A stretch of 64,000 nt of DNA from Vibrio bivalvicida. GTDB taxonomy: Bacteria; Pseudomonadota; Gammaproteobacteria; Enterobacterales; Vibrionaceae. Shown piece by piece: positions 1 to 8,781 of the stretch (positions within the stretch are counted from its first letter, which is position 1; every line of letters begins with the position of its first letter). The stretch is from positions 62,001-126,000 of the forward strand of contig NZ_LLEI02000075.1 in assembly GCF_001399455.2 (NCBI RefSeq), in the 5' to 3' direction. The notes beneath the pieces were generated by a model that was given only the letters and a program-made list of their open reading frames with translations, searched no databases and was not told where the DNA came from. The translations under genes were made by a program, and so were the position numbers.

Positions 1-1016
1 GCTTGTGGCGAATCGGATTCATCATCACATAAAGGACGCACACCACTGTATGTCCAAACTACGTCTTCACGTTTAAGCTGGTGGATGAAGTGCTGGTTAA
101 CGATGTCGATGAGGTAATCGACTTCTTCGTCGGAGATCGCAACTTCTCGAGGATCACCCTGGTACTCCACATCGGTAGTACCAATGATCGAGAACTTATC
201 TAGGTAAGGGATCATAAATACAATGCGATTGTCTTGGTTTTGAAGGATATACGCTTGAGGCTCATCATGAATGCGTGGCACGACAATATGGGAACCTTTA
301 ATCAAGCGAATATTACGTGGAGAGTCCTGCTCTAAGCCATCGTCGAAGAATTGTTTAACCCAAGGGCCAGCAGCATTGACTAGGGCTTTCGCTTGACGTT
401 CAAATACTTGGCCAGTGCTTTCATCACGGATAGTGACGTTCCATATCGCTCCCTCTCTGCGGGCACTTTCTACGCGGCAGTAATTACGTATTTCTGCATT
501 GTTTTCTTGAGCCGCAAGTACATTAAGTAGCACCAATCGAGCATCATCTACCCAGCAGTCTGAGTATTCGAAGCCTTTTTTCATTTCAGGCTTGAGTATG
601 CCCGACTTGGCTAAGTCGATCCCTTTACTCGCAGGTAGGGTAGTACGTTTGCCTAAATTGTCATAAAGGAACAAGCCGCAGCGGATCATCCACGCAGGGC
701 GTAAAAATGGACGGTGTGGTAGGCGAAAGCGCATGGGTTGAGCGACATGGGGTGCTTTTTTCAGTATTACTTCACGTTCTGCGAGTGCTTCCGAAACTAA
801 ACGAAATTCATAGTGTTCAAGATAGCGTAAGCCGCCGTGAATAAGCTTAGAGCTTGCTGAAGACGTTGCTGAAGCAAAGTCGTTCGCTTCATAAAGACCA
901 ACGGATAAACCACGACCAGCAGCATCGGCAGCAATACCTGCGCCATTGATACCACCACCAATAATGATCAAATCTAAAATTTTGTGCGAAGTAGCCGCAT
1001 TCGGGTTGTTACTCAT
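1..1016 (-). CDS. glpD: Aerobic glycerol-3-phosphate dehydrogenase (3' end cut by window)
   Basis: FAD-dependent membrane-associated enzyme that oxidises sn-glycerol-3-phosphate to dihydroxyacetone phosphate and feeds electrons to quinone. The reverse strand reads openly from an ATG at 1016 to the window edge, about 338 residues. Near the N-terminus is the dinucleotide-binding motif DLIIIGGGINGAGIAADAAG, followed by SSKLIHGGLRYLEH, typical of the GlpD/GlpA family. The C-terminal part lies outside the window. It is the last gene of the glp cluster; a terminator separates it from glpR, so it should have its own promoter, which carries GlpR-like elements at 1031-1117. Family assignment is very secure; completeness of the gene cannot be judged. 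Confidence 0.95.
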   Translation of the reverse strand, partial: MSNNPNAATSHKILDLIIIGGGINGAGIAADAAGRGLSVGLYEANDFASATSSASSKLIHGGLRYLEHYEFRLVSEALAEREVILKKAPHVAQPMRFRLPHRPFLRPAWMIRCGLFLYDNLGKRTTLPASKGIDLAKSGILKPEMKKGFEYSDCWVDDARLVLLNVLAAQENNAEIRNYCRVESARREGAIWNVTIRDESTGQVFERQAKALVNAAGPWVKQFFDDGLEQDSPRNIRLIKGSHIVVPRIHDEPQAYILQNQDNRIVFMIPYLDKFSIIGTTDVEYQGDPREVAISDEEVDYLIDIVNQHFIHQLKREDVVWTYSGVRPLCDDESDSPQ

Positions 1017-1030
1017 GAATATGACCTCGT

Positions 1031-1117
1031 GTTTGAGCGAACGAGCATTTGTGAACATGATTCAATCCTAGCCTAGGTTTCGTTTGTGGTCATTATTTAT
1101 TTTCGTTTATGCTCGTT
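1031..1117 (-). promoter_or_regulatory. glpD promoter region with GlpR-like operator elements
   Basis: Upstream of glpD the minus strand shows ATGCTCGTT (1040-1048 read in reverse) next to ATGTTCACA (1050-1058 in reverse), and the plus strand shows ATGCTCGTT again at 1109-1117 within a TCGTTT repeat of 10-bp period (1103-1118). These resemble the E. coli GlpR half-site WATGTTCGWT. The same core recurs before glpF and glpT. Binding by GlpR is inferred from similarity and context. Confidence 0.5.
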
Positions 1118-1132
1118 TGTGTGATTTAAACA

Positions 1133-1163
1133 CAAAAAAACCTTTATCTAATGATAAAGGTTT
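1133..1163 (-). terminator. Rho-independent terminator after glpR
   Basis: An 11-bp perfect stem (1138-1148 with 1153-1163) and a 4-base loop, followed on the minus strand by a run of T. It lies 34 bases past the glpR stop and before the glpD promoter, so glpR and glpD are separate transcription units. Confidence 0.85.
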
Positions 1164-1196
1164 CAATAAGGTTAAATACTTCTGAGTGGGGAGTAA

Positions 1197-1970
1197 CTAA
1201 TCTTCGTTCGCGACCACTTCAAGTGGAATGGCGTTTTCTTTAAGAATTGACAAGATTTCTTTAGGGGGCTGTTTGTCGGTAAACAACATATGTAGCTGAG
1301 ATATATTGCCGAGCTTAACCATAGCGTTACGCCCAAACTTAGAGTGGTCAACAGCTAAGAATACGCTACGACTGTTTTCTATGATTGCTTGTTTAACCCT
1401 GACTTCATGGTAGTCGAAGTCGAGTAGAGAGCCATCAAAATCAATACCACTAATACCCAAAATGCCGAAGTCTAAACGGAACTGCTTAACAAAATCTAGC
1501 GTCGCTTCACCGACGATACCTCCATCTCGATTACGGACCTCTCCACCGGCAAGGATAACCTTGAACTCTGGGTTAGGCAGCAAGATGGTAGCAACATTAA
1601 TGTTGTTGGTAACCACGCGTAGCTGTTTGTGATTTTTACTCAGTGCGCGTGCAATAGCTTCTGGTGTGGTGCCAATATCAATAAATAGAGTCGCACCATC
1701 GGGAATGTGTTTCACGACTTCGTCAGCAATGACATCTTTCTCATTGAAATTTAGGCTCTTACGTGTGTTATAAGAGGTGTTTTCTGAACTCAATGGGATG
1801 GTTGCTCCGCCGTGATAACGACGGATTTTATTCGTGTCTGCCAATTCATTTAAGTCACGGCGAATGGTTTGCGGGCTTACGTCAAACTTCTCGACCAGTT
1901 CTTCCGTGCTAACATAGCCCTGTTTTTGAACCAACTTGATGATCTGCTGATGTCTTGGTATCTGTTTCAC
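1197..1970 (-). CDS. glpR: Glycerol-3-phosphate regulon repressor, DeoR family
   Basis: DNA-binding repressor of the glp regulon, released by glycerol-3-phosphate. The 257-residue product has the DeoR-type winged helix-turn-helix at about residues 19-42 (VSTEELVEKFDVSPQTIRRD) and a C-terminal DeoRC sugar-phosphate sensor domain with the conserved FIDIGTTPEA and DHSKFGRNAM stretches. Length and sequence match E. coli GlpR (252 residues) closely. The start is GTG at 1970, preceded by GGAG at the right distance; an ATG three bases upstream is out of frame. It lies between the glpK terminator and its own terminator, so it is probably monocistronic. The targets are presumably the glpD, glpF and glpT promoters in this window. 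Confidence 0.95.
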   Translation of the reverse strand: MKQIPRHQQIIKLVQKQGYVSTEELVEKFDVSPQTIRRDLNELADTNKIRRYHGGATIPLSSENTSYNTRKSLNFNEKDVIADEVVKHIPDGATLFIDIGTTPEAIARALSKNHKQLRVVTNNINVATILLPNPEFKVILAGGEVRNRDGGIVGEATLDFVKQFRLDFGILGISGIDFDGSLLDFDYHEVRVKQAIIENSRSVFLAVDHSKFGRNAMVKLGNISQLHMLFTDKQPPKEILSILKENAIPLEVVANED

Positions 1971-2096
1971 TCATTGCTCCCTGAACGAGGTTGGTCGGCA
2001 ATTTCGAAAAGCCGCATTCGATAGTTGTATTGTGACTATTGTGCTCGAATTTGACCATGGAAAGAAGAGGGAGTCATAAGGAACAAGGGCTAAGGC

Positions 2097-2124
2097 GCAA
2101 AAAGGGCGCTTGAATTGCGCCCTT
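2097..2124 (-). terminator. Rho-independent terminator after glpK
   Basis: Stem AAGGGCGC (2102-2109) with GCGCCCTT (2117-2124), 7-base loop, and five T on the minus strand. It sits 22 bases beyond the glpK stop and ends the glpF-glpK transcript. Confidence 0.85.
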
Positions 2125-2146
2125 AGTTGCTTAACGATACGGTGAT

Positions 2147-3664
2147 CTAGTCTTCATCATCGTGCATTTGTGCCCAAGTTTGCGCACACTTCACTGCACG
2201 TTTCCAACCTTTATAGCGTCGGTTTCGTTTTTCTTCGTCATGGTGAGGAACGAAAGTGCGATCTAATACCGCTTTGTTTTGCAGCTCATCAATGTTGTTC
2301 CAGTAGCCAACCGCCAAACCCGCTAAATATGCTGCACCTAGCGCGGTGACTTCGGTAACTTGAGGACGATGCACTTCGGTGTCCAATACGTCAGATTGGA
2401 ATTGCATAAGGAAGTTATTCGCAACTGCACCACCATCGACTCGAAGGTTTGCGAGTTTAATACCCGAGTCAGCTTGCATTGCGTCGAGTACATCTCGCGT
2501 TTGATAAGCAATCCCTTCTAATGTTGCACGTATGATGTGATTGGCGTTCACACCGCGAGTTAGGCCGACAATCGTACCACGAGCATACGCATCCCAATAA
2601 GGTGCACCCAGTCCGGTGAATGCAGGGACAACATAAACCCCATTTGACGAATCTACTTTAGTTGCGAAGTATTCAGAGTCTTTTGCGTCAGCGAGTAGTT
2701 TCATCTCGTCACGCAACCATTGGATCGATGCTCCTCCCATAAATACAGCGCCTTCTAGGGCATATGATGGCTCCCCTTTTGGTCCACAAGCTAATGTAGT
2801 CAGAAGACCGTTCTTCGACGTTACTTTTTCTTGGCCAGTGTTCATTAACAAGAAACAGCCTGTGCCGTAGGTATTTTTAGCTTGTCCTGCTTCGACACAC
2901 ATTTGCCCATAGAGTGCGGCTTGTTGGTCACCGGCAATACCAGCAATAGGGATACGAGTTCCGCCTTTACCACCAATGTTCGTTTGACCATAGATTTCAG
3001 AAGAACATTTGACCTCGGGCATCATGGATGCGGGGATGCCCAATTCATCGAGCATTTTTTGGTCCCAACAGAGATCATTAATGTTAAATAGCATGGTACG
3101 TGAAGCATTGGTGTAATCAGTCACATGAACACGGCCTTGCGTCATTTTCCAAACGAGCCAAGTGTCGACCGTACCAAACAGCAGCTTACCCGCTTTCGCG
3201 TCTTCGCGAGCACCTTCAACGTTATCAAGAATCCATTTTACTTTGGTACCCGAGAAGTATGGGTCGAGTACTAAGCCTGTGTTATCACGTACGTAATCTT
3301 CAAGGCCGCGTTGCTTTAAATCTTCACAAATATCTGCGGTGCGGCGACATTGCCAAACAATAGCGTTGTAGACAGGTTTGCCGGTTTCTTTGTTCCAAAC
3401 AATGGTGGTTTCTCGCTGGTTGGTGATACCGATACCCGCTAATTGGTCGCTGCGGATACCCGACTTACCAAGAGCTTCAACCAGTGTTGAGCTTTGAGTT
3501 GCCCATATTTCGAGTGGATCGTGCTCAACCCAGCCTGCTTTAGGATAAATTTGTGTGAACTCACGTTGCGCAACGCTTACAATGTTTGCATCGTGGTCTA
3601 GGATTACGGCGCGAGAGCTTGTGGTGCCTTGGTCTAGGGCAACAATGTACTTTTGCTCAGTCAT
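2147..3664 (-). CDS. glpK: Glycerol kinase
   Basis: Phosphorylates glycerol with ATP to glycerol-3-phosphate, trapping glycerol that enters through GlpF. The 505-residue protein matches the FGGY sugar kinase family (E. coli GlpK 502 residues): N-terminal phosphate-binding loop DQGTTSSRA at 11-19, the actin-like second domain with AGIAGDQQAALYGQ, and a C-terminal region with DGGAVANNFLMQFQ. The start ATG at 3664 follows AAGGATTCTTACC. It is downstream of glpF on the same strand with a 57-base gap, forming a glpF-glpK operon. In enteric bacteria this enzyme is inhibited by fructose-1,6-bisphosphate and EIIA-Glc; that control is plausible but not visible here. Confidence 0.97.
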   Translation of the reverse strand: MTEQKYIVALDQGTTSSRAVILDHDANIVSVAQREFTQIYPKAGWVEHDPLEIWATQSSTLVEALGKSGIRSDQLAGIGITNQRETTIVWNKETGKPVYNAIVWQCRRTADICEDLKQRGLEDYVRDNTGLVLDPYFSGTKVKWILDNVEGAREDAKAGKLLFGTVDTWLVWKMTQGRVHVTDYTNASRTMLFNINDLCWDQKMLDELGIPASMMPEVKCSSEIYGQTNIGGKGGTRIPIAGIAGDQQAALYGQMCVEAGQAKNTYGTGCFLLMNTGQEKVTSKNGLLTTLACGPKGEPSYALEGAVFMGGASIQWLRDEMKLLADAKDSEYFATKVDSSNGVYVVPAFTGLGAPYWDAYARGTIVGLTRGVNANHIIRATLEGIAYQTRDVLDAMQADSGIKLANLRVDGGAVANNFLMQFQSDVLDTEVHRPQVTEVTALGAAYLAGLAVGYWNNIDELQNKAVLDRTFVPHHDEEKRNRRYKGWKRAVKCAQTWAQMHDDED

Positions 3665-3721
3665 GGTAAGAATCCTTTTTGTTTCGTTACTTTTAATTTT
3701 AGTTAATTCAGGGTTGAAAGG

Positions 3722-4576
3722 TTATGCGCGCGCTTCTTGCGCTTCGTCTTCTTGTTCACATTGGTTGGGAATTGTGCAGCCGTGGCCTTCTTGAGGCAAA
3801 TAAGCCGCAATGGCTTTCGGGTATAACCAACCACCAAAACATGCGCCAGCGATTGGGGCAAGTATAGGGACGATGAAGTACGGGATCTCTTTCGCTCCGG
3901 TTAGCGCGTATTCCCAGCCAGCAAAGTAAGCAAAAAGCTTAGGTCCAAAATCACGAGCGGGGTTCATGGCAAAACCCGTTAGCGGGCCCAGTGAGCCTCC
4001 AATCACAGCGATTAGAATTCCGATTAATAGTGGGTTCATAGCACCACGAGATGCTCCGTTGTTTTCATCCCCTAGAGCTAGAATGACAAACATAAGGACA
4101 GCAGTAATAACAAACTCCACAGCAAAGGCGCCAAAGAAAGAGAGTGAAGCATGTGGGTAAGTTGAGAAAATTCCAGCTGTTGCTAGTGCATCTTGGCTGC
4201 TGCGCGCGAAACCGTGGGCAATTTCATAGTCGGTGAATAAATTGCTGTATAGGGAGTAAACTAGTGCCGCTGAGCAAAAAGCGCCAAGTAACTGTGAAAT
4301 GATGTAAGGAATAACTTTAGCTTTATCAAACCCGTGAAACGCAGCTAGTGCGATTGTTACCGCAGGGTTAATGTGCGCTCCGGATACGCCCGCAGTGCAG
4401 TAAATAGCAATAGCGACGCCTAAGCCCCACATAATGCTAATTTCCCATTGTCCGAATGTTGCCCCTGTTAATACCAAAGCAGCAACGCAGCCAACGCCAA
4501 AAAAGATAAGTAATCCTGTCCCGATGAACTCGGCCAAGCACTCACCTAAGAGTGTAGGTTGTTTGTTCGTTGTCAT
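3722..4576 (-). CDS. glpF: Glycerol uptake facilitator (aquaglyceroporin)
   Basis: Inner-membrane channel for glycerol diffusion. The 284-residue MIP-family protein has six hydrophobic spans and the two pore half-helix motifs, NPA at residues 70-72 and NPA at 205-207. The second is followed by Arg208 and Asp209, the Asp being the hallmark of glycerol rather than water channels. The C-terminal tail is charged and acidic (QEDEAQEARA). It is the first gene of the glpF-glpK operon, and its upstream region carries GlpR-like elements. Length agrees with E. coli GlpF (281). Confidence 0.97.
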   Translation of the reverse strand: MTTNKQPTLLGECLAEFIGTGLLIFFGVGCVAALVLTGATFGQWEISIMWGLGVAIAIYCTAGVSGAHINPAVTIALAAFHGFDKAKVIPYIISQLLGAFCSAALVYSLYSNLFTDYEIAHGFARSSQDALATAGIFSTYPHASLSFFGAFAVEFVITAVLMFVILALGDENNGASRGAMNPLLIGILIAVIGGSLGPLTGFAMNPARDFGPKLFAYFAGWEYALTGAKEIPYFIVPILAPIAGACFGGWLYPKAIAAYLPQEGHGCTIPNQCEQEDEAQEARA

Positions 4577-5171
4577 AGTAAGAGTCCTTTAATAATTATG
4601 CTTGTCTAGCACGGCTCTATTGTGCATATGTAAACGTTTGCGAAAACAAACGCGCATTAAAAGTGAGCGTTTGAGCATAAAATTGTTAATCAAAATGTTT
4701 GTTTTTGTTAAATGGCGCATCTTTTGAACAAAAAAGAAAACTAATAAAGTCGTCATCAAGGAGGTGAACTTATCTAGAAAGTTAAAACTACCGATGGAAA
4801 AATGATTTCACAAACTGGTAAGAGGAGTTTTGTGAGGCCGCGCCACTATTGATAATTGTTCGTTAGCGTTTAGAAAATATATCGACATTAAGAGAAAATA
4901 AACCACGACCGATGTATAGGCGTGATTGGTTTGTTTCGTTTGCACATTTGGTCGAAGATAACATCGTAACCAAATATGTGAAAAGTGGAATCACGCGCTA
5001 ATAATTTAACTTTAATACACTGTATTTACTCAGATTTAATTCTTATGCAACATTTGTCACAGAAATAAATTGAATTCCTAATAGAATGCATTTGCTTTCG
5101 AACGAAACTTATTTTTTGCTCGTTCGAGTTTGTTAAGACCTTACCATCGCTCAAGTTATAATGAGGCCCCA
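4577..5171. promoter_or_regulatory. Divergent glpF/glpT regulatory region
   Basis: A 595-base non-coding stretch between divergent glpF and glpT. On the glpF side, ATGCGCGTT (4649-4657 reverse) and ATGCTCAAA (4670-4678 reverse) resemble GlpR half-sites. On the glpT side, TTGCTCGTT (5116-5124) lies in the near palindrome CTCG-TT-CGAG (5119-5128), with TTCG-AA-CGAA at 5097-5106. A perfect Shine-Dalgarno sequence AAGGAGGT at 4759-4766 has no open reading frame after it beyond 13-16 codons. I see no RNA gene here. Confidence 0.5.
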
Positions 5172-6536
5172 ATGTTTGGAATATTTAAACCTAAGGCGCA
5201 TATCGATCGCTTACCCACCGATAAGATTGATAGCGCTTATTCGCGCTTACGCTGGCAGCTCTTTATCGGTATTTTTGTCGGTTATGCTGGCTACTATCTA
5301 GTACGTAAAAACTTCAGCCTAGCTATGCCTTACCTAATTGAACAAGGTTTTAGTCGGGGTGACCTTGGTGTTGCACTTGCCGCAGTATCTATCGCTTATG
5401 GTCTGTCAAAATTTTTGATGGGCAGCGTGTCTGATCGTTCCAACCCACGTTACTTTCTAAGTGGTGGCTTGCTAATGTCAGCGCTCGTTATGTTCTGTTT
5501 TGGTTTTATGCCTTGGGCAACAGAAAGTATTGCAGCAATGTTCATTCTGTTGTTCTTGAATGGTTGGTTTCAAGGCATGGGATGGCCAGCCTGCGGACGA
5601 ACCATGGTGCACTGGTGGTCACGCAAGGAGCGGGGAGAGATCGTCTCTGTTTGGAATGTGGCACACAATGTCGGCGGTGGCCTAATTGGTCCGCTGTTTA
5701 TACTAGGTCTATGGGCGTTTAACGATGACTGGCGAACTGCTTTCTATGTTCCCGCTTTCTTTGCCACTCTCGTTGCTATCTTTATCTGGTTTACGGTGCG
5801 TGACACACCTCAGTCTTGTGGCTTGCCTCCGATTGAAGAGTACAAAGAAGATTACCCAGATGACTACGACAAGTCACATGAGAAAGAGATGACAGCAAAG
5901 GAAATCTTCTTTAAATATGTCTTTTCTAACAAGTTACTTTGGTCGATTGCAATTGCCAATGCATTTGTTTATCTGATTCGCTACGGAGTGTTGGACTGGG
6001 CTCCTGTTTACCTCAAAGAAGCGAAAGATTTTTCTGTAGACAAGTCTTCTTGGGCCTACTTCTTATATGAGTGGGCGGGTATACCAGGCACACTGCTTTG
6101 TGGTTGGATTTCAGATAAGTTGTTCAAAGGTCGCCGAGCACCTGCTGGTATCTTGTTTATGGTTTTGGTTACTGTCGCTGTTCTGGTTTACTGGTTTAAC
6201 CCTGCGGGTAACCCTACCGTTGATATGATGGCTCTAGTCGCGATCGGTTTCTTAATTTACGGCCCGGTGATGCTGATTGGTCTTTATGCGCTCGAACTTG
6301 CACCGAAGAAGGCTGCAGGAACGGCTGCTGGTTTGACGGGTTTGTTTGGTTATTTAGGTGGCGCTGTGGCGGCGAATGCGATTCTTGGCTACACGGTTGA
6401 CCACTTTGGTTGGGATGGCGGATTTATTATCCTAGTCGGATCTTGTATCACTTCTATTGTTTGTTTGACTTATGCTTTTATTGGCGAGCGTGCACATCAC
6501 GAACAAAAAGATCGCGAGAAGGAAGCACTAGCGTAA
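5172..6536 (+). CDS. glpT: Glycerol-3-phosphate transporter (phosphate antiporter)
   Basis: Major-facilitator antiporter of the organophosphate:Pi family that imports glycerol-3-phosphate in exchange for phosphate. I place the start at ATG 5172, giving 454 residues (E. coli GlpT 452), because TGAGG sits 5 bases before it; a TTG at 5130 would add 14 residues with no family match. About 12 hydrophobic spans are visible. The stretch from WFQGMGWPACGRTMVHWW onward matches the family signature region, and YYLVRKNF near residue 45 matches the substrate-binding N-terminal half. It is divergent from glpF-glpK, is presumably controlled by GlpR, and ends in a terminator shared with dapD. Confidence 0.96.
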   Translation: MFGIFKPKAHIDRLPTDKIDSAYSRLRWQLFIGIFVGYAGYYLVRKNFSLAMPYLIEQGFSRGDLGVALAAVSIAYGLSKFLMGSVSDRSNPRYFLSGGLLMSALVMFCFGFMPWATESIAAMFILLFLNGWFQGMGWPACGRTMVHWWSRKERGEIVSVWNVAHNVGGGLIGPLFILGLWAFNDDWRTAFYVPAFFATLVAIFIWFTVRDTPQSCGLPPIEEYKEDYPDDYDKSHEKEMTAKEIFFKYVFSNKLLWSIAIANAFVYLIRYGVLDWAPVYLKEAKDFSVDKSSWAYFLYEWAGIPGTLLCGWISDKLFKGRRAPAGILFMVLVTVAVLVYWFNPAGNPTVDMMALVAIGFLIYGPVMLIGLYALELAPKKAAGTAAGLTGLFGYLGGAVAANAILGYTVDHFGWDGGFIILVGSCITSIVCLTYAFIGERAHHEQKDREKEALA

Positions 6537-6612
6537 CTACGGGCTTGGTATTTCAAGAGTAACAACGTTAGTTAAGAGTATGCTTATCGTCATATGCCAA
6601 TACGTAAGCGAA

Positions 6613-6646
6613 AAAATCCCCCAGCAGGTTCCTGCTGGGGGATTTT
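6613..6646. terminator. Bidirectional terminator between glpT and dapD
   Basis: A perfect 16-bp stem (6613-6628 with 6631-6646) whose ends are A-rich on the left and T-rich on the right, so it can end both the plus-strand glpT and the minus-strand dapD transcript. GC-rich core CCCCCAGCAGG. Confidence 0.92.
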
Positions 6647-6682
6647 CTTATCAATCTTATAGATTTAAAACTAAAACTGACG

Positions 6683-7711
6683 TTAGTTGTTGCTGTGAAG
6701 CTCTGAATTCAGCTCTACCGCTGTTTTGTTCGCCAGACATTCAATTTGGCCTGTTACTGAATTGCGACGGAATAGCAGATCAGAAACACCTGCTAGGTCG
6801 CGAGCTTTAACCACTTCTACTTCTTTACCTTCAGCAATCATGCGAACTTTAGACCCGGCTGTTACATAGAGGCCTGATTCAACAGTACAGCGATCACCAA
6901 GTGGGAAACCTAGGCCTGCGTTAGCACCAAGTAGTGAGTTTTCACCGATAGATACTACAACGGTGCCGCCGCCAGATAGCGTACCCATGATAGATGCACC
7001 ACCACCGATATCTGAACCGTCACCAACAACCACGCCAGCAGAAATACGGCCTTCAACCATACTTACACCTGTTGTACCGGCGTTGAAGTTAATGAAACCT
7101 TCGTGCATCACTGTTGTGCCTTCGCCCACGTGCGCACCAAGACGTACGCGAGAAGTATCTGCAATACGAACGCCAGCAGGTACCACGTAATCAACCATCT
7201 TAGGAAACTTATCTACACAATCTACAGACAGTGCACGACCGGCTAGGCGAGCTTCAATTTGACGCTCAGCCAGTTCTGGCAAGTCGATAGGACCTTCGTT
7301 TGTCCAAGCGATGTTGTGCAATAGACCGAAGATACCGTCAAGTACAGTACCGTGAGGTTGAACTTGGCGGTTAGAGATAAGTTGTAGTTTAAGGAAGCCT
7401 TCTGCCACTGATGCTGGTTTCTCGTCAGTTGCTAAGACAACCAGTACAAGTGGCTGTGAAGATTCGGCTGCTTTTGCCGCGAATGATGCGTTTGTTGTGT
7501 CGCCATTTGCTTCAAATGCGCCAGCAAGCTCAGCACTTTGTACCGCAGAGATCTCGATAGCTTGGTTACCTTGTTCGTAACCTGCCACTTTAGCAACGGC
7601 ATCGACAAGTGCGTCTGCTGGGTTAAGCACTGGGCTAGGGAAAAATGCTTCGATGATTTTTCCATCACGGTTTTTGGTTGCCGTACCAAAGGCTAGAGAA
7701 AAGTAAGCCAT
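6683..7711 (-). CDS. dapD: Tetrahydrodipicolinate N-succinyltransferase (long form)
   Basis: Lysine and meso-diaminopimelate pathway enzyme that transfers succinyl from succinyl-CoA to 2,3,4,5-tetrahydropyridine-2,6-dicarboxylate. The 342-residue product is the longer DapD type known from Pseudomonas and Vibrio rather than the 274-residue E. coli type. A left-handed beta-helix region from about residue 185 to 285 has hexapeptide-like repeats (RLGAHVGEGTTVMHEGFINF, GGGASIMGTLSGG). The start ATG at 7711 is preceded by AAGGAGATTC. It is monocistronic, convergent with glpT. Confidence 0.93.
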   Translation of the reverse strand: MAYFSLAFGTATKNRDGKIIEAFFPSPVLNPADALVDAVAKVAGYEQGNQAIEISAVQSAELAGAFEANGDTTNASFAAKAAESSQPLVLVVLATDEKPASVAEGFLKLQLISNRQVQPHGTVLDGIFGLLHNIAWTNEGPIDLPELAERQIEARLAGRALSVDCVDKFPKMVDYVVPAGVRIADTSRVRLGAHVGEGTTVMHEGFINFNAGTTGVSMVEGRISAGVVVGDGSDIGGGASIMGTLSGGGTVVVSIGENSLLGANAGLGFPLGDRCTVESGLYVTAGSKVRMIAEGKEVEVVKARDLAGVSDLLFRRNSVTGQIECLANKTAVELNSELHSNN

Positions 7712-8094
7712 GTTGAATCTCCTTGTTTGAATTCATTTAAAGACACCCTTCACTTTGAAGCCGTCACTGCAACGGATTTGGGTATCGAGCATCGTTGCTC
7801 TCAAATTAAGTTAAAGTCATCATAAAGAGAGGTTGTGAGACTTTAAAGAGCTGAAATAGATAAAGTCTGTAAGCCGATATTTTTTGTCTCTTTGGCGATA
7901 TGTTGTCTTTTTGCCTATATTGATGATTTCGCTAATCATCATTTGATACTAGGAAAAAAAAGAGCCCGAAGCGGTGCTTCGGGCTCTTGAGTAAGACTTT
8001 ACTTATAACTGATTGGCGCTGCGCTTTTTGCGCTTATATAGCTTTATACTACCAACCGTTCATACCCGTGAGCTTGGGTATGTGAAACAAGTAA
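7712..8094. other. Intergenic region, dapD leader and prx 3' end
   Basis: A 383-base non-coding stretch. It must hold the dapD promoter (minus strand) and contains the prx terminator at 7953-7988. I looked for a lysine riboswitch before dapD and saw none of its conserved core. No open reading frame of substance is present. Confidence 0.6.
7953..7988 (-). terminator. Rho-independent terminator for the peroxiredoxin gene
   Basis: A 13-bp perfect stem (7960-7972 with 7976-7988), 3-base loop, followed on the minus strand by eight T. It lies about 105 bases past the peroxiredoxin stop codon. Confidence 0.85.
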
Positions 8095-8703
8095 TTACTT
8101 GCTTAGGTCTTCTGCGTGCTCAGATAGGAACGCTGCAACACCTTTTGGAGATGCATCCATTCCAGCTTTACCTTCTTCCCACTGTGCAGGACATACTTCA
8201 CCATTTTTCTGGTGGAAGTTTAGAGCGTCAACCATGCGTAGCATTTCATCGATGTTACGGCCTAGAGGTAGGTCGTTAACTACTTGGTGACGTACAAGGC
8301 CTTCTTCGTCGATTAAGAAAGAACCACGGAAAGCAACGCCTGCTTCTGGGTGCTCAACGTCGTACGCTTTACAGATTTCGTGCTTAACGTCAGCAACTAG
8401 TGGGTACTTAACTTGACCGATACCGCCATCTTCGATAGCAGTGTTACGCCATGCGTTGTGTGAGAACTGAGAATCGATAGAAACACCGATTACTTCAACA
8501 CCTTTAGCTTGGAAATCAGCTAGGCGGTTGTCGAAAGCGATTAGCTCAGATGGGCAAACGAAAGTGAAATCTAGTGGGTAGAAGAAAACTACTGCTTTCT
8601 TACCTTTAGTGAATTCTGCAAAGTTGAAGTTATCAACGATCTCGCCGTTACCTAGAACAGCAGCAGCAGTAAAATCTGGGGCTTGACGACCTACTAGTAC
8701 CAT
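8095..8703 (-). CDS. Typical 2-Cys peroxiredoxin (AhpC/Prx1 family)
   Basis: Thiol peroxidase that reduces hydrogen peroxide and organic peroxides in the cytoplasm. I start at ATG 8703 (preceded by GGAGC), giving 202 residues; the longer open frame to 8874 is upstream sequence. Peroxidatic Cys50 sits in FYPLDFTFVCPSE and resolving Cys171 in GEVCPAQW, the typical 2-Cys pattern. It is divergent from oxyR, so it is almost certainly in the peroxide regulon. No ahpF flavoprotein gene is next to it; the reductant could be thioredoxin. It is often annotated as peroxiredoxin C or AhpC in vibrios; I leave the symbol blank. Confidence 0.95.
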   Translation of the reverse strand: MVLVGRQAPDFTAAAVLGNGEIVDNFNFAEFTKGKKAVVFFYPLDFTFVCPSELIAFDNRLADFQAKGVEVIGVSIDSQFSHNAWRNTAIEDGGIGQVKYPLVADVKHEICKAYDVEHPEAGVAFRGSFLIDEEGLVRHQVVNDLPLGRNIDEMLRMVDALNFHQKNGEVCPAQWEEGKAGMDASPKGVAAFLSEHAEDLSK

Positions 8704-8732
8704 TTTTTTGCTCCTAAAATATATGGTTAGTT

Positions 8733-8761
8733 CCAAACCAAGCTTGTTGTTTTTGGTTTGG
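8733..8761 (-). other. Hairpin in the peroxiredoxin 5' leader
   Basis: CCAAACCAA (8733-8741) pairs with TTGGTTTGG (8753-8761), a 9-bp stem with an 11-base loop, 30 bases upstream of the peroxiredoxin start. It falls between the predicted promoter and the ribosome-binding site, so it would be in the mRNA leader. Function unknown. Confidence 0.5.
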
Positions 8762-8781
8762 TCCGTGTTTGTACGCGACAA

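Noticed and set aside
1116..1136. CRP site TTTGTG-N9-CACAAA before glpD
   Set aside because: Spacing is one base off and the sequence overlaps the glpR terminator tail; not strong enough to list.
2882..3363. Open frames antisense to glpK
   Set aside because: They lie entirely inside glpK on the other strand, have no family match and reflect codon bias; the same applies to the many frames antisense to other real genes.
5130..5171. TTG start giving GlpT a 14-residue extension
   Set aside because: No ribosome-binding site and no family match; ATG 5172 has a good one and gives the usual length.
7712..7950. Lysine riboswitch before dapD
   Set aside because: The conserved core and helices were not found on the minus strand.
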